Of a stretch of 64,000 nt of DNA, positions 33,316 through 46,558 are shown in pieces; within the stretch, counting starts at the first letter, position 1; each line of letters opens with the position of its first letter. The position numbers and the translations under genes are program-made. The notes beneath the pieces were generated by a model. It had not been told where the DNA came from and did no database searches. It was given only the letters and a program-made list of their open reading frames with translations. The stretch comes from Magicicada septendecula (Eukaryota; Arthropoda; Insecta; Hemiptera; Cicadidae): contig CM068367.1 in assembly GCA_034769895.1 (NCBI GenBank), forward strand, positions 1,313,503,046-1,313,567,045, given 5' to 3'.

Positions 33316-34169
33316 CGTTTAATATTTATTTATTTTACGTTTTATTTTTACTTATGGTTCACGTAACAGTTTTTACTAAAATTTAAACGGCAAGTACAGA
33401 TTCTGAAAACAAAACTTTGAGGAAAGCGACTGTTACCTTACTGTATATACAATTTATGCTTGCAGAAGTTATGCTGGGGTTTGGGGTTATTTTTGTGAAA
33501 CATTATTATATGTACATGTGTATGTGCCATCATTCACACAGCGGTGAACTCCATTATTGTAAATAGTAAACACTAGTTTAAAGGAGGGGGAGCTGATAAG
33601 ACAATCACTGGCTATATTTCTTACCCCTGACACCTGCCCTTTTCTTGAGATCTGTTTCTTGTTCTTCTGATAAAATTGCAGTCGAAGAAAATGACAGGAC
33701 AGGGACACGCGAAGGTCGTCGCTTAGAAAATATGTGCGCAACAGTGAAATACAATAGCGTCAAATCAGTACGCAGCAGTGAGGGTTTTGCTTTCTCTCTC
33801 TCTCTTTTGCATACGGTTATAACGCTAGAGAATCATGTTTTTATTCGTGACGACTCAAAATAACATAAAGTACGGCGAGATAGGCACTTCACATTGGATT
33901 TAGTCGCTGAGAAAGGTCACAGATAGGTTATACGTACAACAATAGCGCACAGACACAATGTAGGTGCGTGTTACACGTACAGAGAGCGGTGTTATATTTA
34001 CATAAGGTAGGCTGGAACAAACCCACGGCGGATATGGTACACATGAGTCTTCATACACAGCCCGTGTCGGTTTTAAATAATACGCTGCATACTTGTTTCC
34101 GTTTTATTAAATTCTGTAACAACGTTTGGATACCTGTGCGGTTTGGAAACGACATATCTGAGGTTTCCT
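33316..34169. other. Unassigned sequence
   Basis: Several short open frames on both strands without recognisable domains; CT-rich words near 33790-33810. No repeat partner seen. Confidence 0.35.
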
Positions 34170-34380
34170 AACATTTTTGTCTCCCGCCCCCAAGTTTTTG
34201 GGGAGGGCAATCTCAAGAACAATAGGGTTCTGTAAGGTAAACGTTTGGACACGTATGCCAAATTTTACAAAAATCGGTTGGTGCATTCATAAGTTATCGT
34301 GGGGCAACCTCACGATAAAACCAGAAAAACCAGACAACTGCCAAACGGTCGAGTTAAAACCGAGAACGCGCGTCGCTCGT
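34170..34380. repeat. Diverged repeat partner of 28570-28760
   Basis: See partner; ordered shared words including AAGTTATCGTG and CGGTCGAGTTAAA. GC-richer than its flanks, with no coding frame. Confidence 0.5.
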
Positions 34381-34599
34381 CCAATGTCTTACTACCTATT
34401 AATACTAGTCCATCTATTTTTAATAAAAAATTATTTGTATTATAAAATATTTGTGTTACAAAATATTTTAGAACATAAAAATTACAAAAAACTAGAAAAA
34501 TTGATAAACACTTTGACTTAAAACACTTATAAATATATAACGTGATAATGTGTATATGGTGTATTATGTACATAAATATATATATAATAGGGTTGCTAC

Positions 34600-35450
34600 A
34601 GCTAGTGCCGCCTCCCTTCCTTCAACCTGGCTTTCTAATTCTCCCGATGTTCCCATTGTCCTTCCTTAAGTCCTATACGGTGCATAGATTCATCCACTTC
34701 GTCCCTCTAAGATCTTCTCGGTCTTCCCATTTTCTCCTTCCTAATGGACTCCATTCCGTGACTTTGTTGATACACGTATTTTGGGCTCTCCGGACATGAC
34801 CGTACCACACCAATCTTTTTTCTTCGATGTAGTCAATTACACTTCTTTACGTTTCCATTCTTCTTCTGATCTCCTTGTTTGTTATTCGGTCTGCTCTCGT
34901 TATTCCACAGCACCTCCTCCAATATTCCATCTCTGTTGGAAGAATATTTCTTTCATTCTTTTTGTTAATAACCCATACTTCTGCTGAATACGTCATAATG
35001 CTTTGGACTGTGGTCTGATATATCATTTTTTTGGTGCCTTTTCTAATATTTTTGTCTCATATAACACTGTGTAATTGTCTAATCCCTGTTCTAGTCTGCC
35101 CTAATCTACTTTTTATTTCTTCTTCCGTTGTGCCTTGTTTACTCAGTGTGAATCCTAGGTACTTGAATTTGTCTGTTCCTCTAATTTTAACATTTCCGTC
35201 TACTTCTAAATCTGTTGTTTCTTCACATCTAATTGCCAAGTATTTAGTCTTTTTTATGTTTATTTCCAATCCCATCTTTGTGTATTCTTCTTTCAGCTTT
35301 CTGACCATGTAGCTTAGATCTTCTTCATCCTGGGCTATAACTACCTGGTCATCGGCGAAGCATAGTGTGTACAGGTCTTCGTTTCGTATCGGTATTCCCA
35401 TTCCATGGCATGTTTCCACATGGTTAATGCATATTCTAAAAATATCTTAA
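34600..35450 (-). mobile_element. LINE C, RT and C-terminal fragment
   Basis: Minus-strand frame 35057-35419 encodes LYTLCFADDQVVIAQDEEDL (catalytic FADD), GLEINIKKTKYLAI and TDKFKYLGFTLSKQGT. After a frameshift at about 35060, SIMTYSAEVWVINKKN, then YWRRCCGITRADRITN and LVWYGHVRRA follow. This is the usual palm-thumb-C-terminal order of RTE-like LINEs. Both ends truncated, several stops. Confidence 0.87.
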
Positions 35451-35879
35451 ACAGCGTGGGTGATGTTGAGATGTACAAAAATCCAAGCGGTAATTATAAA
35501 TGTTTATGTATAATATTTGATTTAAAGTTTTCTGAAATGTTTTGAACGACAAGGGAATTATTCCTTCTACTGAAAACGGTTCTGCGTAAGAAACAAAGTC
35601 ATAAAAACCAAAGCCTTTTTTTGTAGGTAGAAAGTTTTTCTTACAAAACGTGAAATTGGGTGAGAGACAAACAGGGCGGGTGCTTATTTACATACGCGCG
35701 TGTGTAAGCACGTAGTTTTGAATGGAAACGAGTGTAGAGTTTGTTTATGCGTGTGATGTGTTGAATACGTATACATTTTTTCATGATAAAGTGTGAAACT
35801 TTCTATACCATAATTACATCCGTAATACCTTTACTTTTTATGTATCCGCGCGAAGTATACACAGAACATCAATAATTCA

Positions 35880-35912
<33 letters not shown>

Positions 35913-36096
35913 CGATATGATACTATTATTTTTTGTATATAAATAAGTTTTGTGTAGCGTAAAGCCGTCAATATCTCAATAACAATAACAAAGCCTGAAA
36001 AAGTTCCTAATGAACGCGTATATTTATTTTACTGGAGACGATTTATAATGTCCATTCCTTTGTCATTTTAAACAGATTTACTAATATATTAGAAAT
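35451..36096. other. AT-rich sequence with ATA microsatellite
   Basis: ATA repeat at about 35881-35912; otherwise no gene or repeat partner recognised. Confidence 0.4.
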
Positions 36097-36104
36097 CAGA
36101 CATG

Positions 36105-36446
36105 CAGGGGCGGACTGGCCAGGTCGGTTGGCCAAGGGCCTCGGGCCCCGACTTATTTGTCAGTTTAGATAAAAATACAATTATAGGTGAAATAGCAATG
36201 ACCAGTGAAGAAGTTAGGAAAAAGTTGTTAGGTTAGTGCAGTGTTATATGTAGGATAAAGATTTTAAAGTCATTGTATCAATCCTTAAGTTTATGAAATG
36301 CTACCGCTGCTATTACGATATTAATCTTCTGTTGGTTTTCCAACATGAAAGTATTAGATTTTATAATTTTACAGGATGATGATTTTGAATTCCATAAGTT
36401 TTTTCTGTGTGGGCCGAGGGCCCCCAGGGATGCCAGTCCGCCCCTG
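36105..36446. mobile_element. hAT-type MITE, 342 bp
   Basis: Starts CAGGGGCGGACTGGCC and ends with the complement GCCAGTCCGCCCCTG. Flanks CAGACATG (36097-36104) and TAGACATT (36447-36454) agree at 6 of 8 positions, an aged 8-bp TSD as for the hAT superfamily. No transposase. GC-rich ends, AT-rich middle. Confidence 0.82.
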
Positions 36447-36454
36447 TAGACATT

Positions 36455-37053
36455 GCATATATTGCAGTAACCCAAACTCATTCCACGAACTGAAAAAAAT
36501 ATGTTAAACAAAAGAGCAACAAAGTAAGTCTAAGCAGACATAAAATTCAAAGATTAAATACCACCGATTAAGTATTCAATGCAGTATGTCACCCGACACC
36601 AACACTTATCTCCAGGTAATGAAGACACGAAACAATATCAAAAACTCTGTTCCTCTCGGTGAATCAATTATTATCTTCATCTTATTTGAAAAGCAATTAA
36701 TTGTCTAGCCTGCTGGTAAAAAATGTTTAACTTTGAAAGCTATTAAAAAATCCAAAAACAAAAAACTATGGTACATACAGATAAGAGCTTTGTAATAAAT
36801 AAGATAGTAACAAAAATTGCTTAAAACAGTTAAAAAAATGTTGATTTTATTTGCAATGATTTCACTTGTAAGGCGAATCTTGGATGCTACACGGCACGTT
36901 AAAGTATAGATTAGACGCGTTAGGTTTGAAGTAACTGAGAAGAATATGTGGGGTTACAAGAAAAGGCCACCGAATTAGGAATGGTGGATTAAGGAGAAGG
37001 ATATGTATAAACGTTCTTAAAATTATTATTAATCGATGGCGCAATATACGCAC
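36455..37053. other. AT-rich sequence, nothing recognised
   Basis: No coding or repeat signal on either strand. Confidence 0.35.
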
Positions 37054-37265
37054 TACAAATTATAAGGTTTCAGACATTAGCCATCGTAAGTTAGAATTAA
37101 TAAACACTACGTTTCGACCCCTATAGAATCAGACATCGTCTTCAGACGAACAAAAAAAAATTTATACAAAGATAAATCTATTACTAACAAATGGATATCG
37201 TCAAACTCCAAATTCTTAGTTAAACAGATATATTGCTAAATAATATAATAATAATAATAATAATG

Positions 37266-37308
<43 letters not shown>

Positions 37309-37444
37309 CACAGTACTCACCATTCCAGCAAAGGATTCCTCTTGCGGTTGCAACGTAAACAACGCAGGAATCCTTTTTTGATGGAATGGTGAGTACTGTA
37401 TTATTATTATTTAGCAATATATGTCCGAAACCTTATAATTTGTA
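37054..37444. mobile_element. Compound fold-back element
   Basis: Outer inverted pair TACAAATTATAAGGTTTC (37054-37071) with its complement at about 37427-37444. Middle pair TATTGCTAAATAAT (about 37231) with ATTATTTAGCAATA (about 37406). Inner exact 17-bp pair CAGTACTCACCATTCCA (37311-37327) with 37382-37398. An ATA/ATG microsatellite fills 37240-37308. On the minus strand at about 37100-37140 there is CTGAAGACGATG ... GTCGAAACGTAGTG, the same hammerhead-like core order as in other copies. TSD not defined. Confidence 0.7.
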
Positions 37445-38516
37445 ATGTATAAACGTACTGAAGAAGGGTAGCTAAGAGATTCGGTTACCTTGTAATAACG
37501 GAGTGACCATAAATTACAAAAAATAGTGTGAAAGTGGTTGAGGGGAATCGTGGCGCTTAGAAAGACCTGGAACGGTGATGTGGCCGGAAACCTTGAGAGA
37601 AGAAACTGAAAATATAGAGACGCCATCCGAATGGCGATAGGAATGCACTGGAGACGAATTTCACTGCAAAACTTCAGTAAACAACAGAGTTTTAGGAAGT
37701 TTTATAAACATCTAAAGATAAGCTATCGTCTGTATACGCGTATGTTATTTGAATATGTGTAACTTTATCTATTTGTTATATTATTCTGAATTATTGAATA
37801 CCTGCTTCGATATACTACATATTTAGATGTAAACAACAGGTATCAAGTGCTGTGTTTACTGAGTGGCTATTGTTAGCCGACTTTATCACAATTCTGTGCA
37901 TAGTACATTCACCTTAGAGTAATAAAACACAGAATATTTCAGTCACTTAATCGCATGTCGTAGGACCCGGGTGCTAAGCTAGCCGCGGGGTCTATACCTT
38001 CCCCATACCCGCCTTTTTTTTAAAGTTTTAGAAAAAAGTTATGTCTATCAATCTGAATTTAAATTCACCAAGTTAACTTGTAATTATAATCCTTAGAGTG
38101 TAAATAAATAATTAGGACGATGTCTCTTTATTATTAATGTTACTTAACGGAAGAGCTCGTATGTTAAACAAAAGTTCAGAATTCATTTACATAGCGCTTT
38201 TCCTTTTCTGTCAATTTTATATACGTCTCAGATTAACTGCTGTCATTGCTAAACAGAACATTATTCTTTTCCTTTAGGAGTAAAAAAAACAAAAAAACAA
38301 AATTAGAATAATTAAAACTAAGGAAATCGCTCCTTCACTCTCCCTCATTCATTTTCTTTAATTCCTTTTGTTCTTACACGTTTATTAGCATTTTGAATAT
38401 ATCATTTTATAATCCTATCATAAACAACAAGGATGATTTATATACAAGTAATGTTTCAATTACAAGAAGTAGCAAAAGAGTACTCATTGACAATTTCAGT
38501 GTGAAAGACTAAAACC
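37445..38516. other. Unassigned AT-rich sequence
   Basis: Short open frames only. A degenerate LINE-like reading around 37430-37630 was not strong enough to name. Confidence 0.35.
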
Positions 38517-39135
38517 ATGGCCTTTACAGGTAAATATCCGGTGACGACTAAGATAGTTATAAACAACAGCACTTTAGAACAAGTGAGCCGTTTTAAATAT
38601 CTCGGCTGTGCAGTAAGCTATGAATCTGAATATGATATAAAAGAGAACGTAAACACATTTATGAATATTTGTGGTACAATTCATAGAAATCTTAGAAATA
38701 AAACAAGACACAGCACAAGGATTAAATTTTATAAGACAGTTGCTGCAATATCCACATTGGCATATGCGAGTGAGGCGTGGGTCATGACAAAAAAAGGAAT
38801 GCAGCAAGATTCACAGTGCTGAAATGCAGTTTCTTCGAAGTTCGTTAAACTATACATTGCAAGATAGAAAAAGGAATGAGGATATAATAGCAGAACTCGA
38901 AGTAGAGACATGAATGAAATTATTTCAGCTACAGGAGACAATGGTGGGATCATCTGCAAAGGATGACAGAGGATCGATTGCCGAAAGCGGCACTGAACTA
39001 TAAAGCCATTGGTAGAAGAGATGTGTGTCGTCCGAGGATGAGATGGGTGCCGGAACAGGTTTATATACGCTAATCCTTGAAGAGAAGTAAAAGAAGAAGA
39101 AGAAGAAGAAGAAGAAGAAGAAGAAGAAGAAGATG
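38517..39135 (+). mobile_element. LINE D, RT C-terminal fragment with AAG tail
   Basis: Encodes SRFKYLGCAVSYESEYDIKE, then ICGTIHRNLRNKTRHSTRIK and FYKTVAAISTLAYASEAWVM. Degenerate sequence continues to an AAG repeat (about 39089-39133) that is the 3' tail. Sister copies of the same family lie on the minus strand at 55975-56315/59104-59290. Confidence 0.85.
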
Positions 39136-39663
39136 ATATTATAATTTATTAAATTGTTTTACTACTCATGATAATGAATAGCTGTTAGAGTTAATTATCA
39201 TTTGCAGTAGTAGATGCTCAGGACTGCATCCATTTTGTAGATAATAACGCTCTTGTGTTGTTAAGTAAAGTTTATTGCCTGTATTCGTTTTCTTAGAATT
39301 GGCCAGACATTTGATTAAAGCTCGTAATTCCCCCCCCCCCCCGTCATACTGTGTCACTGTGTCAGTTGCCATCGATGAAAGACAAATCAACAGCTCCGGT
39401 ATAATGAGTTTTGGTTTCTCCGAACAAAGGAACAGGATTTACAACTGACTACATCGATCGGAGAAATGTTTTCTTCATTTTCCGTTTCTGCGTGATTAGC
39501 GTGAAAATAACAGACAAAATATGCTACAAACAAAAAAAAGCTCACGCTAGTTTTGTTAACCGTCCATGTTGTAGGCCTAGTTGTTGTGTCTCAACTATCT
39601 CAAATCGTGGTGTTAACTATCTCAAACTACTAGAACTGTAGTCAACAGCATAAATAGCATATT
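39136..39663. other. Unassigned sequence
   Basis: A C-run at about 39331-39342. No gene or repeat recognised. Confidence 0.35.
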
Positions 39664-40769
39664 TACTTCCACGTTCCGTAAGCAAATGGAAATATGGTGA
39701 TCGCGAAAAATCGTGTTCGAGGTAAGGGCTGATTCTGATTGTACTACCCTCAAAACATGAAGAAAAGTAATTTTCCGAAAAGTGTGTGTGTGTGTGTGTG
39801 TATGTAGAATTTTTGTATGAACGATAAATGTCGCAAATTCAAACAGAAACAAATAATTTTCGCATATTTGTCCGAGTAGTAGAGGATTCAAGGCCTATTG
39901 ATTTTTGTGAAGATCGGTTAAGAGGGAGGGGTACTTTATCCAGGAACGTTTTACGTTTTGTAAGAGTAAAGTACTTAATTTTGGTAAATAAAGTATCCTG
40001 AAAAGAAGGTCGTAATAATCCACTGTAGAAAGATTGATGAAACATCTCTAAATGAAAAGAGTAGTTGAAGGGGGAGGGGGTAATTTTTTGAAAACTACCT
40101 TTTTGATGTCGAATAAAGTACACTTTGAAGGATAAGATACCTTAATAATGGCATATAATGAAACTGTTACTCAATAAAAGTGTAAATATAAAATAATGGG
40201 GTTGTTCGGTTAAGGGTGAGGGGTAGTTAACCTGCATTGTTTTATGTCTTAACAAGTGTAAAGTAATTAATTTTGATAAATAAGTGCCGCGAAAATAAAG
40301 TCATATTATTCCACTGTAAAATGGTAAATGAGATATCTATAAATGGAGTGGGTAGTTGAGGGGGGAGGGGGTGATTTTTTGAAAATTACTTTGCTGATAT
40401 CAAGTAAAGTACGAGTATTTAATTTTGAAGGATAAGATACTTTAGCAATTACGATTATAAAACTATCACTCCAAGAAAGTTTTGTAAATATCATTAACGA
40501 TGGGGATCGGTTGAGGAGGAGGGATCATTATCTGCGTAGTTCAGTTTCTTTACCAGAATAAAATACTTAATTTTTATAGATAAAGTGACTCGAAAATAAG
40601 ATTAAATTAAACGACTGCCCCATAATAACAAAAATACTACAAATAGTGAAATTAGTTTGAGGGTGAGGGATAATTTTTATAGAAATTATCGAACCGAATT
40701 CAAGTAAATGATTTTAAATATAAATTTTAGAACATGGAAGTCGTGTATGGTTCTCCATACCGATGTTTC
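39664..40769 (+). mobile_element. Helentron-like non-coding element, old solo copy
   Basis: Starts ACTTCCACGTTCCGTAAGCA and ends with GAACATGGAAGTCGTGTATG, a hairpin GTATGG-TTCT-CCATAC and CGATGTTT. A 5' subterminal motif (ACTTCCATGTTC-like) whose inverse lies before a 3' hairpin, with tandem repeats in between, is the layout described for non-coding Helentrons (HINE/DINE-1). It is flanked by T-rich sequence at the left. About three diverged units of roughly 300 bp fill the middle, and a TG microsatellite lies near the start. No coding capacity. Confidence 0.65.
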
Positions 40770-40989
40770 TGAGGCGCGTGCGCACTACCATTATCGTATC
40801 CGAACCGACATTACCGCACGTGCTTAAAAAATATCGGTAAACGAGTTATTTTAAGCAGTAACATAATTTAATTCCCACGAAAATGTTCTGAAATAGTAAC
40901 GCTATTAAACAGCATGAATCAGAAAAAGTTGTGCCAAATCCCTTACGGTGGGACAGTTATTCTTTTCGTTTTATTTAGAACATTTCGCG

Positions 40990-41367
40990 TTTCTATATCT
41001 TACGAAGACATAACAAAAGAAATCCAGTAGATGTTGAAAGATACGAATTGGAGAAGTTGGATAATTTCACTTACTTGGACCTTAATGAAGACAACGTGAA
41101 CAGTGATGTAATAAAATCAAGGCTAGCAAAAGGAAACAGTGCATTTCGCAAACAAGAAACTATTGTGTTACAGGCTCTTAAGCCGTAATTCTGATCTGAA
41201 AAAATGTAAAAACCGTATACGAGCAGTAGTGACTTACGCCTGTGAGATTTGGACTACGTGGAAGGAAGATGAAGAGGACCTTAAACGATCTGAGAGGAAA
41301 ATACCCAGGAGATTTTGGTGCCAATAGTGCAACAGGATGGCACCTGGGGATCCGCAATAATCTAGAG
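40990..41367 (+). mobile_element. LINE E, left part, split by 11.9-kb hAT unit
   Basis: Degenerate frames read EKLDNFTYLDLNEDNVNSDV, then AVVTYACEIWTTWKEDEEDL, the thumb/C-terminal region of a non-LTR RT. It stops at the hAT target ATCTAGAG (41360-41367), and the same reading resumes at 53250 (LIKNENVL, then QRIRWLGYVHRMEK). Confidence 0.8.
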
Positions 41368-41786
41368 CAGTGGTTCCCAAAGTGGGGTCCGCGACAATGT
41401 TTCAGAGGGTCCGCGGACACTTTTAAGAAAAAATATAATATACCGTAATTTTCTCCGATTTTTACTTCCATGTTCCTTAAGGAAATGGAAGTATGGTGAT
41501 GGCAAAAAAAATCGTGTTCGAGATTATTGCAGATTCTGATTGTACTACACTCAAAACATGAAAAAAAGTCGTTTTTCGAAAAGTGTGTGTGTGTGTGTCT
41601 GTGTCTGTAGATTTTTTCTATGGCAAACGATAACAGCCGCAAATTCAAACAGAATCAAATAATTTTTTGCATACAGCCCTGATTTGTAGAGTACTCGCGA
41701 CCTATTGTTTTTGGTGAAGATCGGTTAAGGGAAAGGGGTAGTTTACCGGCAACGGTTTTTTTTTATCAAGGGTAATTTTGTTTGTT

Positions 41787-44700
41787 TGGCAAACGATAAC
41801 AGCCGCAAATTCAAACAGAATCAAATAATGTTTCGCACACAGCCCTGAATTGTAGAGTTCTCAAGATCTGTTGATTTTGGTACAGATCGGTTAAGGGAAA
41901 GGGGTAGTTTACCTGCAACGTTTTATGTTTTAACAAGGGTATTTCCTATGACAAACGATAACAGCCGCAAATTCAAACATAATCAAATAATGTTTTGCAT
42001 ACTGCCCTGAATTGTCGAGTTCTCAAGACCTCCTGGATTTGGTGAAGATCGGTTAAGGGAAAGGGGTAGTTTACCAGCAACGTTTTATGTTTTAAAAGGG
42101 TATTTTCTATGGCAAACGATAAGAGCTGCAAATTCAAACAGAATCAAATAAGTTTTTGCATACAGCCCTCATTTCTTGAGTACTAAAGACCTATTGTTTT
42201 TGGTGAAGATCGTTTGAGGGAAAGGGGTAGTTTACCAGCCACGTTTTTTGTTTTATCAAGAGTATTTTGTATGGCAAACGATAACAGCCGCAAATTCAAA
42301 CAAAATCATATAATATTTTACATACAACCCTGAATTGTAGAATTCTCAAGACCTGTCGTTTTTGGTGAAGATCGGTTAAGGGAAAGGGGTAGATTACCGG
42401 CAACGGTTTTTTATCAAGGGTAATTTTTACTTCCATATTCCTTAAGGAATGGAAGTATGGTGATGGCAAAAAAAATCGTGTTCGAGATTATTGCAGATTC
42501 TGATTCTACTACACTCAAAACATGAAAAAAAGTCGTTTTCCGAAAAGTGTCTGTGTGTCTATCTGTCTGTCTGTCTGTCTATCTGTCTGTGTGTCTGTAG
42601 ATTTTTTTTCTATGGCAAACGATAACTGCCGCAAATTCAAACAGAATCAAATAATTTTTTGCATACAGCCCGGTTTTGCAGAGTTCTCGCGACCTATTGT
42701 TTTTGGTGAAGATCGGTTGAGGGAAAGGGGTAGTTTACCTGCAACGGTTTTTTTTTAGCAAGGGAAATTTTGTTTGTTTGGCAAACGATAACAGCCGCAA
42801 ATTCAAACAGAATCAAATAATGTTTCGCATACAGCCCTGAATTGTAGAGTTCTCAAGACCTATTGTTTTTGGTGAAGATCGGTTAAGGGAAAGGGGTAGT
42901 TTACCTGTAACGTTTTATGTTTTAACAAGGGTATTTCCTATGGCAAACGATAACAGCCGCAAATTCAAACAGAATGAAAAGATTATTTGCATACAGCCCT
43001 AAATTGTAGAGTTCTCAAGACCTTTTGTTTTTGGTGAAGATCGGTTAAGGGAAAGGGGTAGTTTACCTACAACGTTTTTTTAACAAGGGTATTTTCTATG
43101 GCAAACGATAACAGCCGCAAATTCAAACAGAATCAAATAATTTTCTGCATACAGCCCTGATTTGTAGAGTACTCGCGACCTATTGTTTTTGGTGAAGATC
43201 GGTTGAGGGGAAGGGGTAGTTTACCTGCAACGGTTTTTTTTATCAAGGGAAATTTTTTTTTTTGGCAAACGATAACAGCCGCAAATTCAAACAGAATCAA
43301 ATAATGTTTCGCATACAGCCCTGAATTGTAGATTTCTCAAGACCTATTGTTTTTGGTGAAGATCGGTTGAGGGAAAGGGGTAGTTTACCTGCAACGTTTT
43401 TTTAACAAGGGTATTTTCTATGGCAAACGATAACAGCCGCAAATTCAAACAGAATCAAATAATGTTTTGCATACAGCCCTGATTTGTAGAGTACTCAAGA
43501 CCTATTGTTTTTGGTGAATATCGGTTAAGGGGAAGGGGTAGTTTACCTGCAACGTTTTTTTATCAAGCGTATTTTCTATGGCAAACGATAACAGCCGCAA
43601 ATTCAAACAGAATGAAATAATTTTTTGCATACGTCCCTGAATTGTAGAGGTCTCAATGACTTTCGATTTTGGTGAAGATCGGTTAAGGGGAAGGGGTAGT
43701 TTACCTGCAACCTTTTACGTTTTAACAAGAGTAAAGTACTTGAAAATTTATTTAAACTTTTTGAAACAATGGTAATTGTTAAAAATAAAATAATTTTGTT
43801 GCCAGGCAATAAAATTATAATTTTTTCATTTTAATGTAATATAATATTTTTCATTTAATACAGCAATAAAAAGGCAGGTAAGACACAGCCTGGTTGTTTG
43901 GCTGAAAATGATTTTAAATATAAATCTTAGAATATGGAAGTCATGTATGGTTCTCCATACCGATATTTTTCTATGGTAAACGATAACAGCCGCAAATTCA
44001 AACAGAATCAAATGATGTTTTGCATACAGCCCTGTATTGTAGAGTTCTCAGTACCTATTGGTGTTGGTGAAGATCGGTTAAGGGAAAGGGGTAGTTTACC
44101 TGCAACGTTTTATGTTTTAAAAGGGTATTTTCTATGGCAAACGATAAGAGCCGCAAATTCAAACAGAATCAAATACTTTTTTGCATACAGCCCTGTTTTG
44201 TTGAGTACTAAAGACACATTGTTTTTGGTGAAGATCGGTTAAGGGAAAGGGGTAGTTTACCAGACAATTTTTTGTTTTGTCAAGGGTATTTTATATGGCA
44301 AACGATAACAGCCGCAAATTCATGTAGAATCATATAATATTTTGCATACAGCCCTGAAATGTAGAGTTCTCAAGACCTGTTGGTTTTGGTTAAGATCGGT
44401 TAAGGGAATAGGGTTGTTTACCAGCAACATTTTATGTTTTATCAAGGGTAATTTTTTTTTTTACGAACGATAACTGCCGTACATTAAAACAGAATCAACT
44501 ACTCTTCTGCATACCTTTTTGAATTATACAGGACTCAAGGTCTGTTGATTTTATTGAAGATCGGTTAAGGGAAAGGGGTAGTTTACCTGCAACGTTTTAT
44601 GTTTTAACAAGGGTATTTTTTCTATGTCGAACGATAACTGCCGTAAATTCAAAGAGAATCAACTAATGTTTTGCATACAGCCCTGAATTGTACAGTTCTC

Positions 44701-46558
44701 AAGACCTATTGTTTTTGGTGAAGATCGGTTAATGGAATAGGGTAGTTTACCAGCAACGTTTTATGTTTTATCAAGGGTGTTTTCTATGGCAAACGATAAC
44801 AGCCGCAAATTCAAACAGAATCAAATAATTGTTTGCATACAGGCCTGAATTGTAGACTACCTAAGACCTGTCGTTTTTGGTGAAGATCGGTTAAGGGAAA
44901 GGGGTAGTTTACCTGCAACGGTTTTTTATCAAGGGTAATTTTTTTCTATAGTAAACGATAACAGCCGCAAATTCAAACAGAATCAAATGATGTTTTGCAT
45001 ACAGCCCTGTATTGTAGAGTTCTCAATACGTATTGGTGTTGGTGAAGATCGGTTAAGGGAAAGGGGTAGTTTACCAGCAACATTTTATGTTTTAACAAGG
45101 GTAATTTTTTATATATGACGAACGATAACTGCCGTAAATTCAAACAGAATCAACTAGGTTTTTGCATACCTTTTTGAACTAAAGAGAACTCAAGGTCTGT
45201 TGATTTTGTTGAAGATTGGTTAAGGGAAGGGGTAGTTTATTAGCAACGTTTTATGTTTTAAAAAGGGTAATTTTTTTATGACGAATGATAACTGCCGAAC
45301 ATTCAATGAGAATCAAATAATTTTTTGCACCCCCTGAGTTGCAGAGAGCTCAAGGTCTATTGATTTTGGTGAAGATCGGTTAAGGGAAAGGGGTAGTTTA
45401 CCTGCAACATTTTATGTTGTAACAAGAGAAATGTTTCCATGACGAACGATAACTGCCGCAAATTCAAACAGAATCAAATATTTTTTTGCATGCTTCGCTG
45501 AATTGTAGAGGACGGAAGGTCTGTTGATTTTGGAGAAGATCGGTTAAGAGAAAGGGGTAGTTTACCTGACCATTTTATGATTTAACAAGAGTAAAGTACT
45601 TAATTTTTATAAATAAAGTATCCTGATAAGAAGCTCATAGTAATCCACTGTAGAAACGTAGATGAAATATCTATAAATGAAGAAGTTAGGTGAACGGGGT
45701 GGGGGTAATTTTCTATTATTAAAAATTATAGTTGAAGGTGGAGGGGAGAATTTTTTATATGTGTACTACGTTATCGGCAACAAAGAAGTAGTTTTTGTTA
45801 AAATTGCTTCCCGGGATGTTTGACCGTAGTCCAATGTTTTCTGCAAAACCAGACTTTTCGGCAGTGCCATCGACTGCCATCATCGGTGAAAATCGAGTGC
45901 GAAAACGTGAGGTGGTATACGTTAGTGACCACAGTACTGTGGTTAATGCTGAAGCAATAAGTAGAAAGACATAGTTTCTATGGAAATATTTCATTATGAA
46001 AATGATTTTAAATATAAATCTTAGAACATGGAAGTCATGTATGGTTCTCCATACCGATATTTACTTCCATGTTCCTTAAGGAAATGGAAGTATGGTGATG
46101 GCAAATAAAATCGTGTACGAGATTATTGCAGATTCTGATTGTACTACACTCAAAACATGAAAAAAAGTCGTTTTTCGAAATGTGTCTGTGTGTTTATCTG
46201 TCTGTCTGTCTGTCTATAGATTTTTTTCTATGGCAAACGATAACAGCCGCAAATTCAAACAGAATCAAATAATTTTTTGCATACAGCCCTGATTTGTAGA
46301 GTACTCACGACCTATTGTTTTTGGTCAAGATCGGTTGAAGGAAAGGGGTAGTTTACCTACAACGGTTTTTTTGTATCAAGGGTAATTTTGTTTGTTTGGC
46401 AAACGATAACAGCCGCAAATTCAAACAGAATCAAATAATGTTTCGCATACAGCCCTGAGTTGTAGAGTTCTCAACATCTGTTGATTTTGGTAAAGATCGG
46501 TTAAGGGAAAGGGGTAGTTTACCTGCAACGTTTTATGTTTTAACAAGAGTATTTTCTG
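41787..46558 (+). repeat. 4,772-bp higher-order repeat, copy 1
   Basis: Each sampled position in this block recurs 4,772 bp downstream (for example 42522/47294, 43603/48375, 45755/50527). Only two differences were noticed: one base in a TGTC microsatellite (42560 region) and one T in a T run near 46368. Boundaries fall within a 165-bp unit, as expected for unequal exchange. Confidence 0.9.
45806..45965. repeat. Penelope-like terminal-repeat arm inside the array
   Basis: CTTCCCGGGATGTTTGACCG ... CCACAGTACTGTGG matches one arm of the inverted repeat at 55336-55576. On the minus strand it holds CCGATGATGGCAGT, loop, ACTGCCGAAAAGTC. That is a 6-bp GGCAGT/ACTGCC stem II between near-consensus hammerhead cores. 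Further copies at about 50578-50737 and 52348-52508. Confidence 0.7.
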
